From Treponema sp. UBA7590 (GTDB taxonomy: Bacteria; Spirochaetota; Spirochaetia; Treponematales; Treponemataceae), in contig DLKK01000047.1 of NCBI GenBank assembly GCA_002478955.1, positions 8,257 to 16,654 of the forward strand: a stretch of DNA of 8,398 nucleotides, given 5' to 3'. A program made the translations under genes and the position numbers. How positions within the stretch are numbered: the stretch's first letter is position 1; each line of letters opens with the position of its first letter. Positions 1 to 6,851 of this stretch are shown one piece after another. The notes below the pieces were generated by a model. It saw only the letters and a program-made list of their open reading frames with translations. It did not search any database and was not told the DNA's origin.

Positions 1-1
1 C

Positions 2-535
2 AAAGTCCATACTGAACTGGACAAGAAAACTGGCGGCGGAAAAATCGGAATTATCGCGCGTACGGAAAGCCTTGAGCAGAAAGAAAAGAAACCCAAGTGG
101 ATTTTACCTGCGGTTGCGGAAGGTTTTGTGGAGACTTGCAAATATTCTTATCTTACAGTAAAAGGATTTTTCACCTTATTTAAAGGTGTCGATCTTTCAG
201 AGACTGTCTCAGGACCTGCCAGAATCGCAGACATGATGGGACAAGCCGTAAAAGAATCTTTTGGATCTTCTGTAAAGACTGGAATTGTCAGCACGCTAAG
301 TTTCATGGCGGTAATCAGCATTTCTTTGGGAATAATGAATCTTCTTCCGGTTCCAGTTCTTGACGGTGGACTTATCCTGTTTGCTTTTATTGAGCTTGTT
401 TTCCGTAGAAAATTATCACCAAAAATTTTATATTATATACAGTTTGTTGGAATTGCATTTATCGCTGTTATGTTTGTAATCGGGATAAATGGTGATATCC
501 ATTATTTTATAAATTTAATAAAAGGAAAAAAATAG
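2..535 (+). CDS. rseP: RseP-type site-2 protease (M50 zinc metalloprotease), 3' part
   Basis: The reading frame is open from base 2 to the TAG at 533-535 and gives the last 177 residues, so the 5' part lies outside the window. RseP-family enzymes are inner-membrane zinc proteases that cut transmembrane anti-sigma factors or leftover signal peptides. The fragment starts in a soluble stretch ending in a PDZ-like GKIGI strand. It then has the SGPARIADMMG segment, a hydrophobic helix (FMAVISISLGIMNLLPV), and the hallmark NLLPVPVLDGG motif, whose LDGG is encoded at 359-370. The Asp of that motif is the third zinc ligand in the family. A final membrane helix (YYIQFVGIAFIAVMFVIGI) precedes a short Lys-rich tail. 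The HExxH motif must lie upstream of the window. A GTG at 128 could look like a start, but the frame and the homology-like sequence continue upstream of it, so it is internal. The next gene starts one base after the stop. Confidence 0.93.
   Translation, partial: KVHTELDKKTGGGKIGIIARTESLEQKEKKPKWILPAVAEGFVETCKYSYLTVKGFFTLFKGVDLSETVSGPARIADMMGQAVKESFGSSVKTGIVSTLSFMAVISISLGIMNLLPVPVLDGGLILFAFIELVFRRKLSPKILYYIQFVGIAFIAVMFVIGINGDIHYFINLIKGKK
521..526 (+). promoter_or_regulatory. Ribosome binding site of the propeller gene, inside rseP
   Basis: AAAGGA lies 10 bases before the ATG at 537, within the last codons of rseP. With a one-base gap between the genes, this suggests translational coupling. 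No promoter is visible between the two genes, so they are probably one transcript. Confidence 0.6.
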
Positions 536-536
536 A

Positions 537-2459
537 ATGAAAAAGCCTGCAAAATTTTTATTTTTTGCTTATGCCGCAATTTTTTTTGGAGTGAATTTTT
601 CCCTTTCTGCACAATCTCATATTTCAACACAGGCTCATCAGGAAGCTGTAAACATGGTTGTTCCTGCAAGTCAGGAAAGTGATTTTGACAAATCATTTTT
701 CACAATCGGAAAAGACGGTTTTCTTGTAAAATGGACTTCTGATGACCAAGGTGAACATTATCAGATTTCTGATATGGAAATAAAAATGGCGGTGGTTTCG
801 CCAAACGGAAAAGAAATCGCAGTCTACGAGACTGACGGCGGTTCCACAAACAGGATTTCTGTATGGAACTGGGACACTCTTAGCAGGAAATTTGCACGGC
901 GTTTCTCTGATTCAATCACATCACTTTCATATTCCTCAAAAGGAACTTTTATCATTGTTGGAACTGCAACTGTTGATGGAGCTGTTTTTATAAGGGCGGC
1001 AGACGGAACAGTTGTTGATAAAATCCATGACAACACAGGAATTGTAAGCTATGCCGCAACAAGCTCGACAGAAAAAACTGCGGTAATGTATTCACCTGCT
1101 GGAAATCTTTCTTATTATAATATGTCAACAGGAAGATTAAAGCAAAAATTTCCGGTGATTCAAGGGCTTATGCAGGCTGTTCTTTTTAACAATAATCTTT
1201 ATCTTGCGGGAATAAAAGATGGTATTCTTTATGTAAACCATGCGCTTTCTGGAAATATTCTGTACACAGTCAAGGCTGAAAACGCTATAATCCTGCAAAG
1301 CAAGTCTGACACAAATCTCTATTATCTGGAAAATGACCTGAAAGGCACATATACGCTAAAAATGTTGGAAAATGACAACAATCAAGGTGTTACGCCTCCT
1401 CGGATTGTAAAGACGTATAAAGGTCCTCGTGGCTTAAACAATGCGATTGTGTGTGGAACAAAACTTGGCGGAGAAATTCTTTTGGGCTCAAACAGTGGAA
1501 ATGTCTACAGAACGAATTCTTCTGTGGAAACTGATGTACAGAGTTTTTCTCTTCTTACAGAAAATACCTACGACAAAATTCTTGACATGTCACCAATCGG
1601 CGAGGATTTTTATTTTCTTACAAGAAAAGCCGTTTACAAATCTTCTTATGACACAGGAATTGTTAACAGACTCGGTGAAAATCCTGGCCAAACACAGATG
1701 ATTACATACGGAGATAAACTGATTCTTTGGTCAAAAGGAACTCGTCAGCCGGTTCAGCTTTATGATTATTCAAAACCAGAGCTAAAAAATCTTTTTACAC
1801 CAAAAAACAACTTGCAGTCAGTGCGTCTTTTTGGAACAAAGATAATTGAAATGGAAAGCAATTCAATTGTAAATCTTTTTGATATGGAAAATAATTCGCT
1901 CAAGGAAGTTTATACAGGTGCTGGCCTACAGGACGCTGTACTTTGTTCAGATGGCAAACTTTATGTTGCAAAATCATTTGCCACAAATCCGCGTTCTTCA
2001 CTTTTGTGTGTTGACCTTACAACAAGAGAAACTGTCCCGATGAATCTTAAGGGAAATGTGGCATTTGCGCTTTCTGTTCAGGACAACAATATTTACGGAA
2101 TCAGCATCCAGAGCCAGGACAACGTAAAAAAGACAATTGTATTTAAATTCAACATAATATCAAAGATGACAACATCGATTCTTAGGCTTAATGATGAAGA
2201 TTCTGATGCGTTTACATATTTGAAATATCCGTTCTTGTATACAAATATCGGAAAGGATTCAATCCGTTCATGCAACCTTGGGGCAAACACAAATTTCCAG
2301 TTCAGGCGCTCAGCTTCGCTCCCTATAAAAGTTTGCCAGAATGCGACACGCGTTGTAATCCTGAACAAAGACGGAAGCATAAGCTGGTACAACAGCGACA
2401 AACCGCAGGTTCTTGCTGACTGGTATTTGACAAGAGATGGAAACTGGTTTGAATTCTAG
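537..2459 (+). CDS. Exported beta-propeller (WD40/PQQ-like) protein of unknown function
   Basis: This 640-residue protein has an N-terminal signal peptide: Lys residues at 2, 3 and 6, a hydrophobic core at about 7-20, and likely cleavage near 24-26 (SLSAQS). No lipobox Cys is present, so it should be soluble in the periplasm or secreted rather than a lipoprotein. The rest is degenerate beta-propeller repeats with the pattern short strand, aromatic or hydrophobic, then D/N-G turn. Examples are KDGFLVKWT (59-67), NRISVWNWD (105-113), DGAVFIRAADG (148-157) and GNLSYYNMSTG (189-199), with a last blade of the GSISWYNSD type. The length fits two propellers or one large one. It ends in an unusual aromatic tail, DWYLTRDGNWFEF. 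No catalytic motif is visible, and such proteins usually act as scaffolds or binding platforms. It starts one base after rseP, which suggests a link to membrane-protein quality control or envelope stress, but that is only context. The start is fixed by the signal peptide and ribosome site. Confidence 0.85.
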   Translation: MKKPAKFLFFAYAAIFFGVNFSLSAQSHISTQAHQEAVNMVVPASQESDFDKSFFTIGKDGFLVKWTSDDQGEHYQISDMEIKMAVVSPNGKEIAVYETDGGSTNRISVWNWDTLSRKFARRFSDSITSLSYSSKGTFIIVGTATVDGAVFIRAADGTVVDKIHDNTGIVSYAATSSTEKTAVMYSPAGNLSYYNMSTGRLKQKFPVIQGLMQAVLFNNNLYLAGIKDGILYVNHALSGNILYTVKAENAIILQSKSDTNLYYLENDLKGTYTLKMLENDNNQGVTPPRIVKTYKGPRGLNNAIVCGTKLGGEILLGSNSGNVYRTNSSVETDVQSFSLLTENTYDKILDMSPIGEDFYFLTRKAVYKSSYDTGIVNRLGENPGQTQMITYGDKLILWSKGTRQPVQLYDYSKPELKNLFTPKNNLQSVRLFGTKIIEMESNSIVNLFDMENNSLKEVYTGAGLQDAVLCSDGKLYVAKSFATNPRSSLLCVDLTTRETVPMNLKGNVAFALSVQDNNIYGISIQSQDNVKKTIVFKFNIISKMTTSILRLNDEDSDAFTYLKYPFLYTNIGKDSIRSCNLGANTNFQFRRSASLPIKVCQNATRVVILNKDGSISWYNSDKPQVLADWYLTRDGNWFEF

Positions 2460-3895
2460 TTTCTATATATTTTTGTGATATATTCTTCCGCTGATTTTTT
2501 CCAGCTGAAATCCTGGTTCATTGCCTTAAGGCGCAGTTTTTTCATCAGTTTTTTATTGGTGAAAAACGAAAGCGCCCATTTTACAGTTCCGTAGATTGCA
2601 TCTGGAGTAAGGTCTGTGAATTTAAAGCCTGTTCCAGATTCTGTAGACTCATCAAATTGGGTAACAGTGTCGCTCAGGCCACCTGTGTCATGGACAATCG
2701 GCAATGTTCCGTAAATCATGGAATAAATCTGGTTCAATCCGCAAGGCTCATATTTTGAAGGCATTAAAAAATAGTCTGAGCCGGCTTCTATAAGATGGCT
2801 GATTTCCTCTGAATAACCTTCAAAACGCGCCAGGTTCGGCAAAACCTTTGAAAGATTTCTTATTTCGTCTTCGCACCAAGATTCACCAGTTCCTGCGATA
2901 ACAAACTGGACATTAAAGTCTTTGCACATTCTGTACATTGAACCGTAATTCGGGGCAAAAAGCTCCTTTATTCCTTTCTGTTCAACCAGCCGGCAGACAA
3001 TTCCAACCACAGGAATTTCCGGGTCAACTTTTAAGCCGAACCGTTTTTGAAGCTCAGCTTTGTTTTTAGCTTTGTTTTCAAGATTTTCCTTTGAATATTG
3101 AAACGGTATGTATTTGTCTTTTTCCGGGTTCCATTCAGAAAGATCTGCGCCATTTATAATTCCTTCAAAATCTTTGGAACGCAGGCGGATTAAACCGTCA
3201 AGACCGCAGCCGAATTCCAGCCCGGAAATTTCTTTTGCATAAGAAGGACTTACCGTTGTTATTTTGTCCGCGCAAAAAATAGCAGCTTTAAGGAAATTTA
3301 TTGAGCCATACTGGTCAAACCAGGCTTTTGTCTTGAATTCCGGTGGAAGTCCAAGCAATGGAAATGCCCTGTCTGAAAAAGTTCCCTGATAAGCCAAGTT
3401 ATGAATTGTAAGGACTGATCTTGTATTCCTGAAATTTTCTTTCTCAAAATATTTTAGAATGACTGGAACCATTCCGCTTGACCAGTCGTTTGCGTGCATT
3501 ATATCTGGAATCCAGGCCAGTTCTCGGCAAAGCGCAAATGCTGCTCTTGCCAGAACACTGAAGCGCAAAGGATTGTCCGCATAGGCGCTTTGTGCGTTTT
3601 CTCCATAAATTCCAGAACGCCCGAAAAGTTTTTCATAGTCAACAAAGTAAATCTGGACATTCTCATAGGTTGTGCTGTAAAAATTCACGACAATATCTGA
3701 AAAACCGATATTTAACAGGACCGATTTTTTTTCCAGAATGAGATTTTTCCGGTCTATAAAATAATATCGAGGAATAAGAATTTTCACTTCCTGCCCTGCC
3801 TCAACTAATGCTTTTGCCAGAGCCGTAACAGCATCCGCCAGACCGCCTGTCTTTGCGAACGGAATGGCTTCTGCGCTTACCATAAGAATTTTCAT
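2456..3895 (-). CDS. glgA: Glycogen synthase (ADP-glucose type, GT5)
   Basis: GlgA transfers glucose from ADP-glucose to the growing end of alpha-1,4-glucan in the cytoplasm. The 479-residue length matches bacterial GlgA. Visible GT-B landmarks, numbered from the ATG at 3895, are the N-terminal KTGGLAD with K15, HANDW with D137, TIHNLAYQG with H165, CRLVEQKG with R302 and K307, and PSKYEPCGLNQ with E383, followed by HDTGGLSDT. These match the known substrate and catalytic positions of the family. The frame is open a further 123 bases upstream into the aminotransferase gene, but family similarity begins exactly at MKILMVSAEAIPFAKTGG, so the start at 3895 is chosen. It follows the aminotransferase stop by 7 bases with no good ribosome site, so coupling to the upstream gene is likely. 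Its TAG overlaps the stop of the convergent propeller gene. No glgC, glgB or glgP is nearby. Confidence 0.96.
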   Translation of the reverse strand: MKILMVSAEAIPFAKTGGLADAVTALAKALVEAGQEVKILIPRYYFIDRKNLILEKKSVLLNIGFSDIVVNFYSTTYENVQIYFVDYEKLFGRSGIYGENAQSAYADNPLRFSVLARAAFALCRELAWIPDIMHANDWSSGMVPVILKYFEKENFRNTRSVLTIHNLAYQGTFSDRAFPLLGLPPEFKTKAWFDQYGSINFLKAAIFCADKITTVSPSYAKEISGLEFGCGLDGLIRLRSKDFEGIINGADLSEWNPEKDKYIPFQYSKENLENKAKNKAELQKRFGLKVDPEIPVVGIVCRLVEQKGIKELFAPNYGSMYRMCKDFNVQFVIAGTGESWCEDEIRNLSKVLPNLARFEGYSEEISHLIEAGSDYFLMPSKYEPCGLNQIYSMIYGTLPIVHDTGGLSDTVTQFDESTESGTGFKFTDLTPDAIYGTVKWALSFFTNKKLMKKLRLKAMNQDFSWKKSAEEYITKIYRN

Positions 3896-3902
3896 TTGCA
3901 GA

Positions 3903-5093
3903 CTATTTGTTTTCCAAAGCTTTTTTAAAAGCATTCTTTGAATTAAGAATTGTTTTTTCAGAAACGCAATAAGAGATTCTGAACCAGCCCTTTCCGGAAA
4001 AACCGCTTCCCGGAGCACAAAGAATATTGAATTTCTTCAGATGGTCTGTAAATGCCAAGTCATCACCATTCCAGCCGTCAGGAACTTTTACAAAAAGATA
4101 AAAAGCGCCTTCCGGCACAGCATATTTTAGCCCGACAGAATCCATGACTTCTGTAATTTCCTTCATTCTCTTCTCGTAAAGTGAATAATCACATTTTGCA
4201 TTCCAGCTTCTTGAAATGACTTTCTGGAAAAACGCAGGTGCATTCACATATCCTAAAATCCGGGTTGTGACAATGCAAGCCTGAACCATTTCCTTAAAAT
4301 CGGTTGCGGCCGGATTTACAGCGATGTATCCGATTCGTTCGCCCGGAACACTTAAATTTTTTGCAAATGAAGTTACAATGACCGCGTTGCTGTAATATGG
4401 GAAAATCGGACAAACTTTTTTTCCACCATAGACAATCGCGCGGTAAGGTTCATCCGCAATAATGTATGGATAACGGCCATTCTTCTTTCCGAAATTGGTC
4501 AATGCTTCTGCCAAAGATTTTATGTCTTCCTCTGAATAAATTTTTCCAGTCGGATTGTTTGGTGAATTTATAATTATTGCGGCAGTTTTTTCATTGAGTG
4601 CATTTTTTATCGCATCAATGTCAAGGCTGAAATCTTCTTTTGTCTGGACGCGGCAAATTTCTGCACCATGGTTGTGAATATAATGGTCATATTCTGCAAA
4701 ATATGGGCACGGCACAATGACTTCATCGCCTGGGTTCACAATGGCTTTTATTACAGAATTCATAGCTCCAGCCGCACCTACAGACATCACAACAGCATCA
4801 AAAGAAACAGGAACACCCTGCTCCAGCGAAGTTTTTTCAGCCATTGCCGCGCGAGCTTCCGGGTAGCCTGCATTAGGCATATATCCATGGCACATGTGGC
4901 TTGTGTCATTTGCAACTTCTTTTATTGCAGAAAGAACTTCTTCTGGTGGATCAAGGTCTGGATTACCCAGGCTAAAATCGTATACATTATCAGCGCCGAA
5001 TTTTTCCTTCAGGACAGCGCCTTCTTCAAACATCTTTCTGATTACGCCCGCTGTCGGACTTTCCAAAATTGACTTAATATTTCTAGAAATCAT
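3903..5093 (-). CDS. PLP-dependent aminotransferase, fold type I (class I/II)
   Basis: This 396-residue enzyme resembles the aspartate/aromatic aminotransferase group whose members begin with an IRKMFEEG-like helix and carry DFSLGNPD. Such enzymes move an amino group between an amino acid and a 2-oxoacid in the cytoplasm. Visible landmarks are HGYMPNAGYPEAR (69-81), the cofactor-binding SPNNPTG with N180, ADEPY with D214 and Y217, SFAKNLSVPGERIGY with the Schiff-base lysine K245 and R253, and WFRISY with the substrate-carboxylate Arg R372. All key residues are present and the length is normal, so it should be active. The exact substrate cannot be read from sequence. It is the first gene of a minus-strand unit with glgA. 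The ATG at 5091-5093 fits the family's usual N-terminus (MIS..), yet it has no Shine-Dalgarno site and lies just past a strong -10 box, so its mRNA may be leaderless. Confidence 0.94.
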   Translation of the reverse strand: MISRNIKSILESPTAGVIRKMFEEGAVLKEKFGADNVYDFSLGNPDLDPPEEVLSAIKEVANDTSHMCHGYMPNAGYPEARAAMAEKTSLEQGVPVSFDAVVMSVGAAGAMNSVIKAIVNPGDEVIVPCPYFAEYDHYIHNHGAEICRVQTKEDFSLDIDAIKNALNEKTAAIIINSPNNPTGKIYSEEDIKSLAEALTNFGKKNGRYPYIIADEPYRAIVYGGKKVCPIFPYYSNAVIVTSFAKNLSVPGERIGYIAVNPAATDFKEMVQACIVTTRILGYVNAPAFFQKVISRSWNAKCDYSLYEKRMKEITEVMDSVGLKYAVPEGAFYLFVKVPDGWNGDDLAFTDHLKKFNILCAPGSGFSGKGWFRISYCVSEKTILNSKNAFKKALENK

Positions 5094-5102
5094 AGTAACG
5101 AT

Positions 5103-5111
5103 ATTATATCA
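5103..5111 (-). promoter_or_regulatory. Extended -10 promoter of the aminotransferase-glgA unit
   Basis: On the minus strand the bases read TGATATAAT, a perfect TGn-TATAAT extended -10 with its hexamer at 5103-5108. No good TTGACA is found at the normal spacing; the best upstream hexamer is TTTTCA at 14 bases (5123-5128). Extended -10 promoters often need no -35. Transcription would begin near 5096-5097, about 3 bases before the ATG. A second minus-strand TATAAT lies at 5149-5154 but lacks the TGn and a -35. Confidence 0.6.
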
Positions 5112-5121
5112 CAACTGTTTA

Positions 5122-5150
5122 TTGAAAAGAAATAAAATAAACTCTATTAT
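5122..5150 (+). promoter_or_regulatory. Sigma-70-type promoter of the envelope operon
   Basis: TTGAAA at 5122-5127 and TATTAT at 5145-5150 are separated by an ideal 17 bases. Each box differs from consensus by one base. Transcription would start near 5156-5157, only 4-5 bases before the ATG at 5161. The region overlaps the upstream part of the divergent aminotransferase promoter, so the two polymerases could compete. Confidence 0.62.
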
Positions 5151-5160
5151 TATAAAATAT

Positions 5161-5877
5161 ATGAAAAAGATTTTTACATTTTTAACGATTTATTTAATCT
5201 CCTCGTTGGGATTCGCATTGCCGTTCAACAGCAAAGTTTCAGATGAAGATTTAAAGACTCTTGAGGAAGGCAAGGTTGTCGCAAGAAACATTGACAAATT
5301 CAAGAACATAGGAATAGAAAGCGATTCTCCGCTAGTTGCAAGAATGAAGGAGCAGATAAAAGATTTATCACCTAATTATCTTGCAGAATTGATTCAGATA
5401 CGCCCTTATGAAGGAAATGAGGATTTGCCGCAGAAACTTTTCGATGTTCTTTCTGACATTGAGCATTATGCAGGAATTCAATATTGGTCAGTGCGCCATG
5501 AACGTTATTACGACCTTTATTCTTCTGCAAAGATTTTAAAGCAGGAACAGATTTCTGACAGCCGCTTTACTTATCAGACAGATCTTTATATGGAACCTTT
5601 TGGAGACATCCACACACCGATTTCAATTGAAAAAGGTGAAGATTACCTGATTTATACAAACACAAATTCAAATTCTCTGAAAATAAAAGGAATGACTGCC
5701 GTAAAAGCCTATAATATGAAATCAATAATCGTTCTTTTCAAGGATGGAGACAATTGGATTTTGTATGGAATCGGCGGCTGCAAGGCACCAAGAATCGCGA
5801 TGTTTGAAAGCAGAATTGAGACTTCATTCATAAACAGAATAAAGACTTTCTGCAACTACGTTTTTACAAAAATTTAA
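5161..5877 (+). CDS. Small exported protein of unknown function
   Basis: This 238-residue protein begins with a clear signal peptide (KK at 2-3, hydrophobic 4-18) and likely cleavage after A19 (LGFA, then LPF). There is no lipobox. The mature part is mostly soluble. It has an acidic-basic helical start, a distinctive PYEGNEDLPQKLFDVLSDIE segment at 82-101, then an aromatic-rich run (YAGIQYWSVRHERYYDLY, 103-120) and a beta-rich C-terminal half. One Cys pair at C207 and C231 could form a disulfide. I do not recognise a function. It may belong to a spirochaete-restricted DUF family; DUF6675 is the one I would test first, from memory and unverified. The frame extends upstream to 4894, but only antisense to the aminotransferase, and the signal peptide fixes the start at 5161. 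The 30 bases before the ATG contain no G, so there is no Shine-Dalgarno site. It heads the operon with rfbD. Confidence 0.85.
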   Translation: MKKIFTFLTIYLISSLGFALPFNSKVSDEDLKTLEEGKVVARNIDKFKNIGIESDSPLVARMKEQIKDLSPNYLAELIQIRPYEGNEDLPQKLFDVLSDIEHYAGIQYWSVRHERYYDLYSSAKILKQEQISDSRFTYQTDLYMEPFGDIHTPISIEKGEDYLIYTNTNSNSLKIKGMTAVKAYNMKSIIVLFKDGDNWILYGIGGCKAPRIAMFESRIETSFINRIKTFCNYVFTKI

Positions 5878-5880
5878 GGA
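5876..5880 (+). promoter_or_regulatory. Ribosome binding site of rfbD
   Basis: AAGGA lies 7 bases before the ATG at 5888 and overlaps the TAA stop of the upstream gene (5875-5877). Ribosomes ending the exported-protein gene would stop on the rfbD ribosome site, which favours coupled translation. Confidence 0.75.
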
Positions 5881-5887
5881 CAAAAAA

Positions 5888-6850
5888 ATGATTTGGGTCA
5901 CCGGATGTAAAGGAATGTTGGGTGCGGAAATCTGCCGTCAACTTGAAAAGAACAAGCTTGCCTGGATTGGAACAGGAAGCGAGACTGATATAACAAATTA
6001 TGAACTTCTTGAGAAATTCTTTACTTCAAAAGAGACGGAGCTTTATCCGAAATATCATAATCAGCCTTCTTTGGATGCCGACGGCGGAAAAATAAAATGG
6101 ATTATAAACTGTGCCGCATACACAAATGTTGACAAAGCCGAAGAAGACGCGGAAAACGCAGGAAAACTCAATTCTCTTGGACCGGAAAATCTTGCGAGAG
6201 TTGCAAGGGCTCACAACGCAAAGCTGATTCATATTTCAACTGATTACGTTTTTGACGGAACTGCAGGCGCTCCGATTCCAGAGACTGCGCAAAAAAATCC
6301 CACAGGAATTTATGGAAAAACAAAATCCGCAGGTGAAGACGCAATAATGAAGTCAATGACGCAATATTATATTATTAGGACGGCATGGCTTTACGGTTTT
6401 GACGGAAAGAATTTCGTCTACACGATGACAAAACTTTTTAATTCACATGATAAAATCAAAGTTGTATCAGACCAGTTCGGAACCCCTACATTTTGCGGTG
6501 ATCTGGCGGATGCTGTTATAAAAATCATTTTGCGCACAATGAAGGCAAAAACTTTTTTTGGAAGAAACGGCATTCCGGCATTTGGAATTTACAATTTTAC
6601 AGATGAAGGACAGACAGACTGGTTCTCTTTTGCAAAAACAATATACGAAATGGAAAAAAAACTTGGAATAATTTCTGCGGAATGCGAAATCAGTCCATGC
6701 ACAACAGAAGAATACGCGGCGCCTGCAAAACGCCCTGCATATTCAGTTCTGGACAAAACAAAAATCCAGAAAGAGTTAAAACTAAAAATTCCTGACTGGA
6801 AGCAAAGCCTGGAATTTTTCCTGAAGAATAAAAAATTTGAGCCTAGATAA
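5888..6850 (+). CDS. rfbD: dTDP-4-dehydrorhamnose reductase
   Basis: RfbD (RmlD) reduces dTDP-4-dehydro-L-rhamnose with NAD(P)H, the last step to dTDP-L-rhamnose, the sugar donor for rhamnose-containing surface glycans. The protein has the Rossmann motif TGCKGMLG (5-12), NCAAYTNVDKAEED (74-87), STDYVFDG (117-124), the catalytic YxxxK (Y142, K146), RTAWLYG (164-170), DQFGTPT (195-201) and the family signature RPAYSVLD (282-289). It ends in the usual W-containing C-terminal helix. At 320 residues it is somewhat longer than most RmlD proteins, mainly because of an extra polar stretch at about 47-68 between the DIT motif and the INCAAYT strand. No rfbA, rfbB or rfbC is in the window, so the rest of the pathway must be elsewhere. 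It lies 10 bases after the exported-protein gene and 1 base before the phosphoglycerol transferase gene. Confidence 0.95.
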   Translation: MIWVTGCKGMLGAEICRQLEKNKLAWIGTGSETDITNYELLEKFFTSKETELYPKYHNQPSLDADGGKIKWIINCAAYTNVDKAEEDAENAGKLNSLGPENLARVARAHNAKLIHISTDYVFDGTAGAPIPETAQKNPTGIYGKTKSAGEDAIMKSMTQYYIIRTAWLYGFDGKNFVYTMTKLFNSHDKIKVVSDQFGTPTFCGDLADAVIKIILRTMKAKTFFGRNGIPAFGIYNFTDEGQTDWFSFAKTIYEMEKKLGIISAECEISPCTTEEYAAPAKRPAYSVLDKTKIQKELKLKIPDWKQSLEFFLKNKKFEPR

Positions 6851-6851
6851 A

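Noticed and set aside
128..130. GTG as the start of a short separate gene at the left edge
   Set aside because: The frame stays open to the window start and the sequence upstream reads as the end of an RseP PDZ region, so the GTG is internal.
2093..2401. Antisense open frame of 102 codons within the propeller gene, and similar antisense frames in rfbD and the transferase gene
   Set aside because: No ribosome sites, no recognisable motifs, and they lie entirely opposite genes with strong coding evidence.
3896..4018. 41-codon N-terminal extension of glgA
   Set aside because: It overlaps the aminotransferase 3' end, and GlgA similarity starts at the ATG at 3895, which also gives the standard family length and K15 position.
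4894..5160. Upstream extension of the exported-protein frame (open from 4894)
   Set aside because: It runs antisense through the start of a well-supported aminotransferase and has no protein-like character; the signal peptide begins at 5161.
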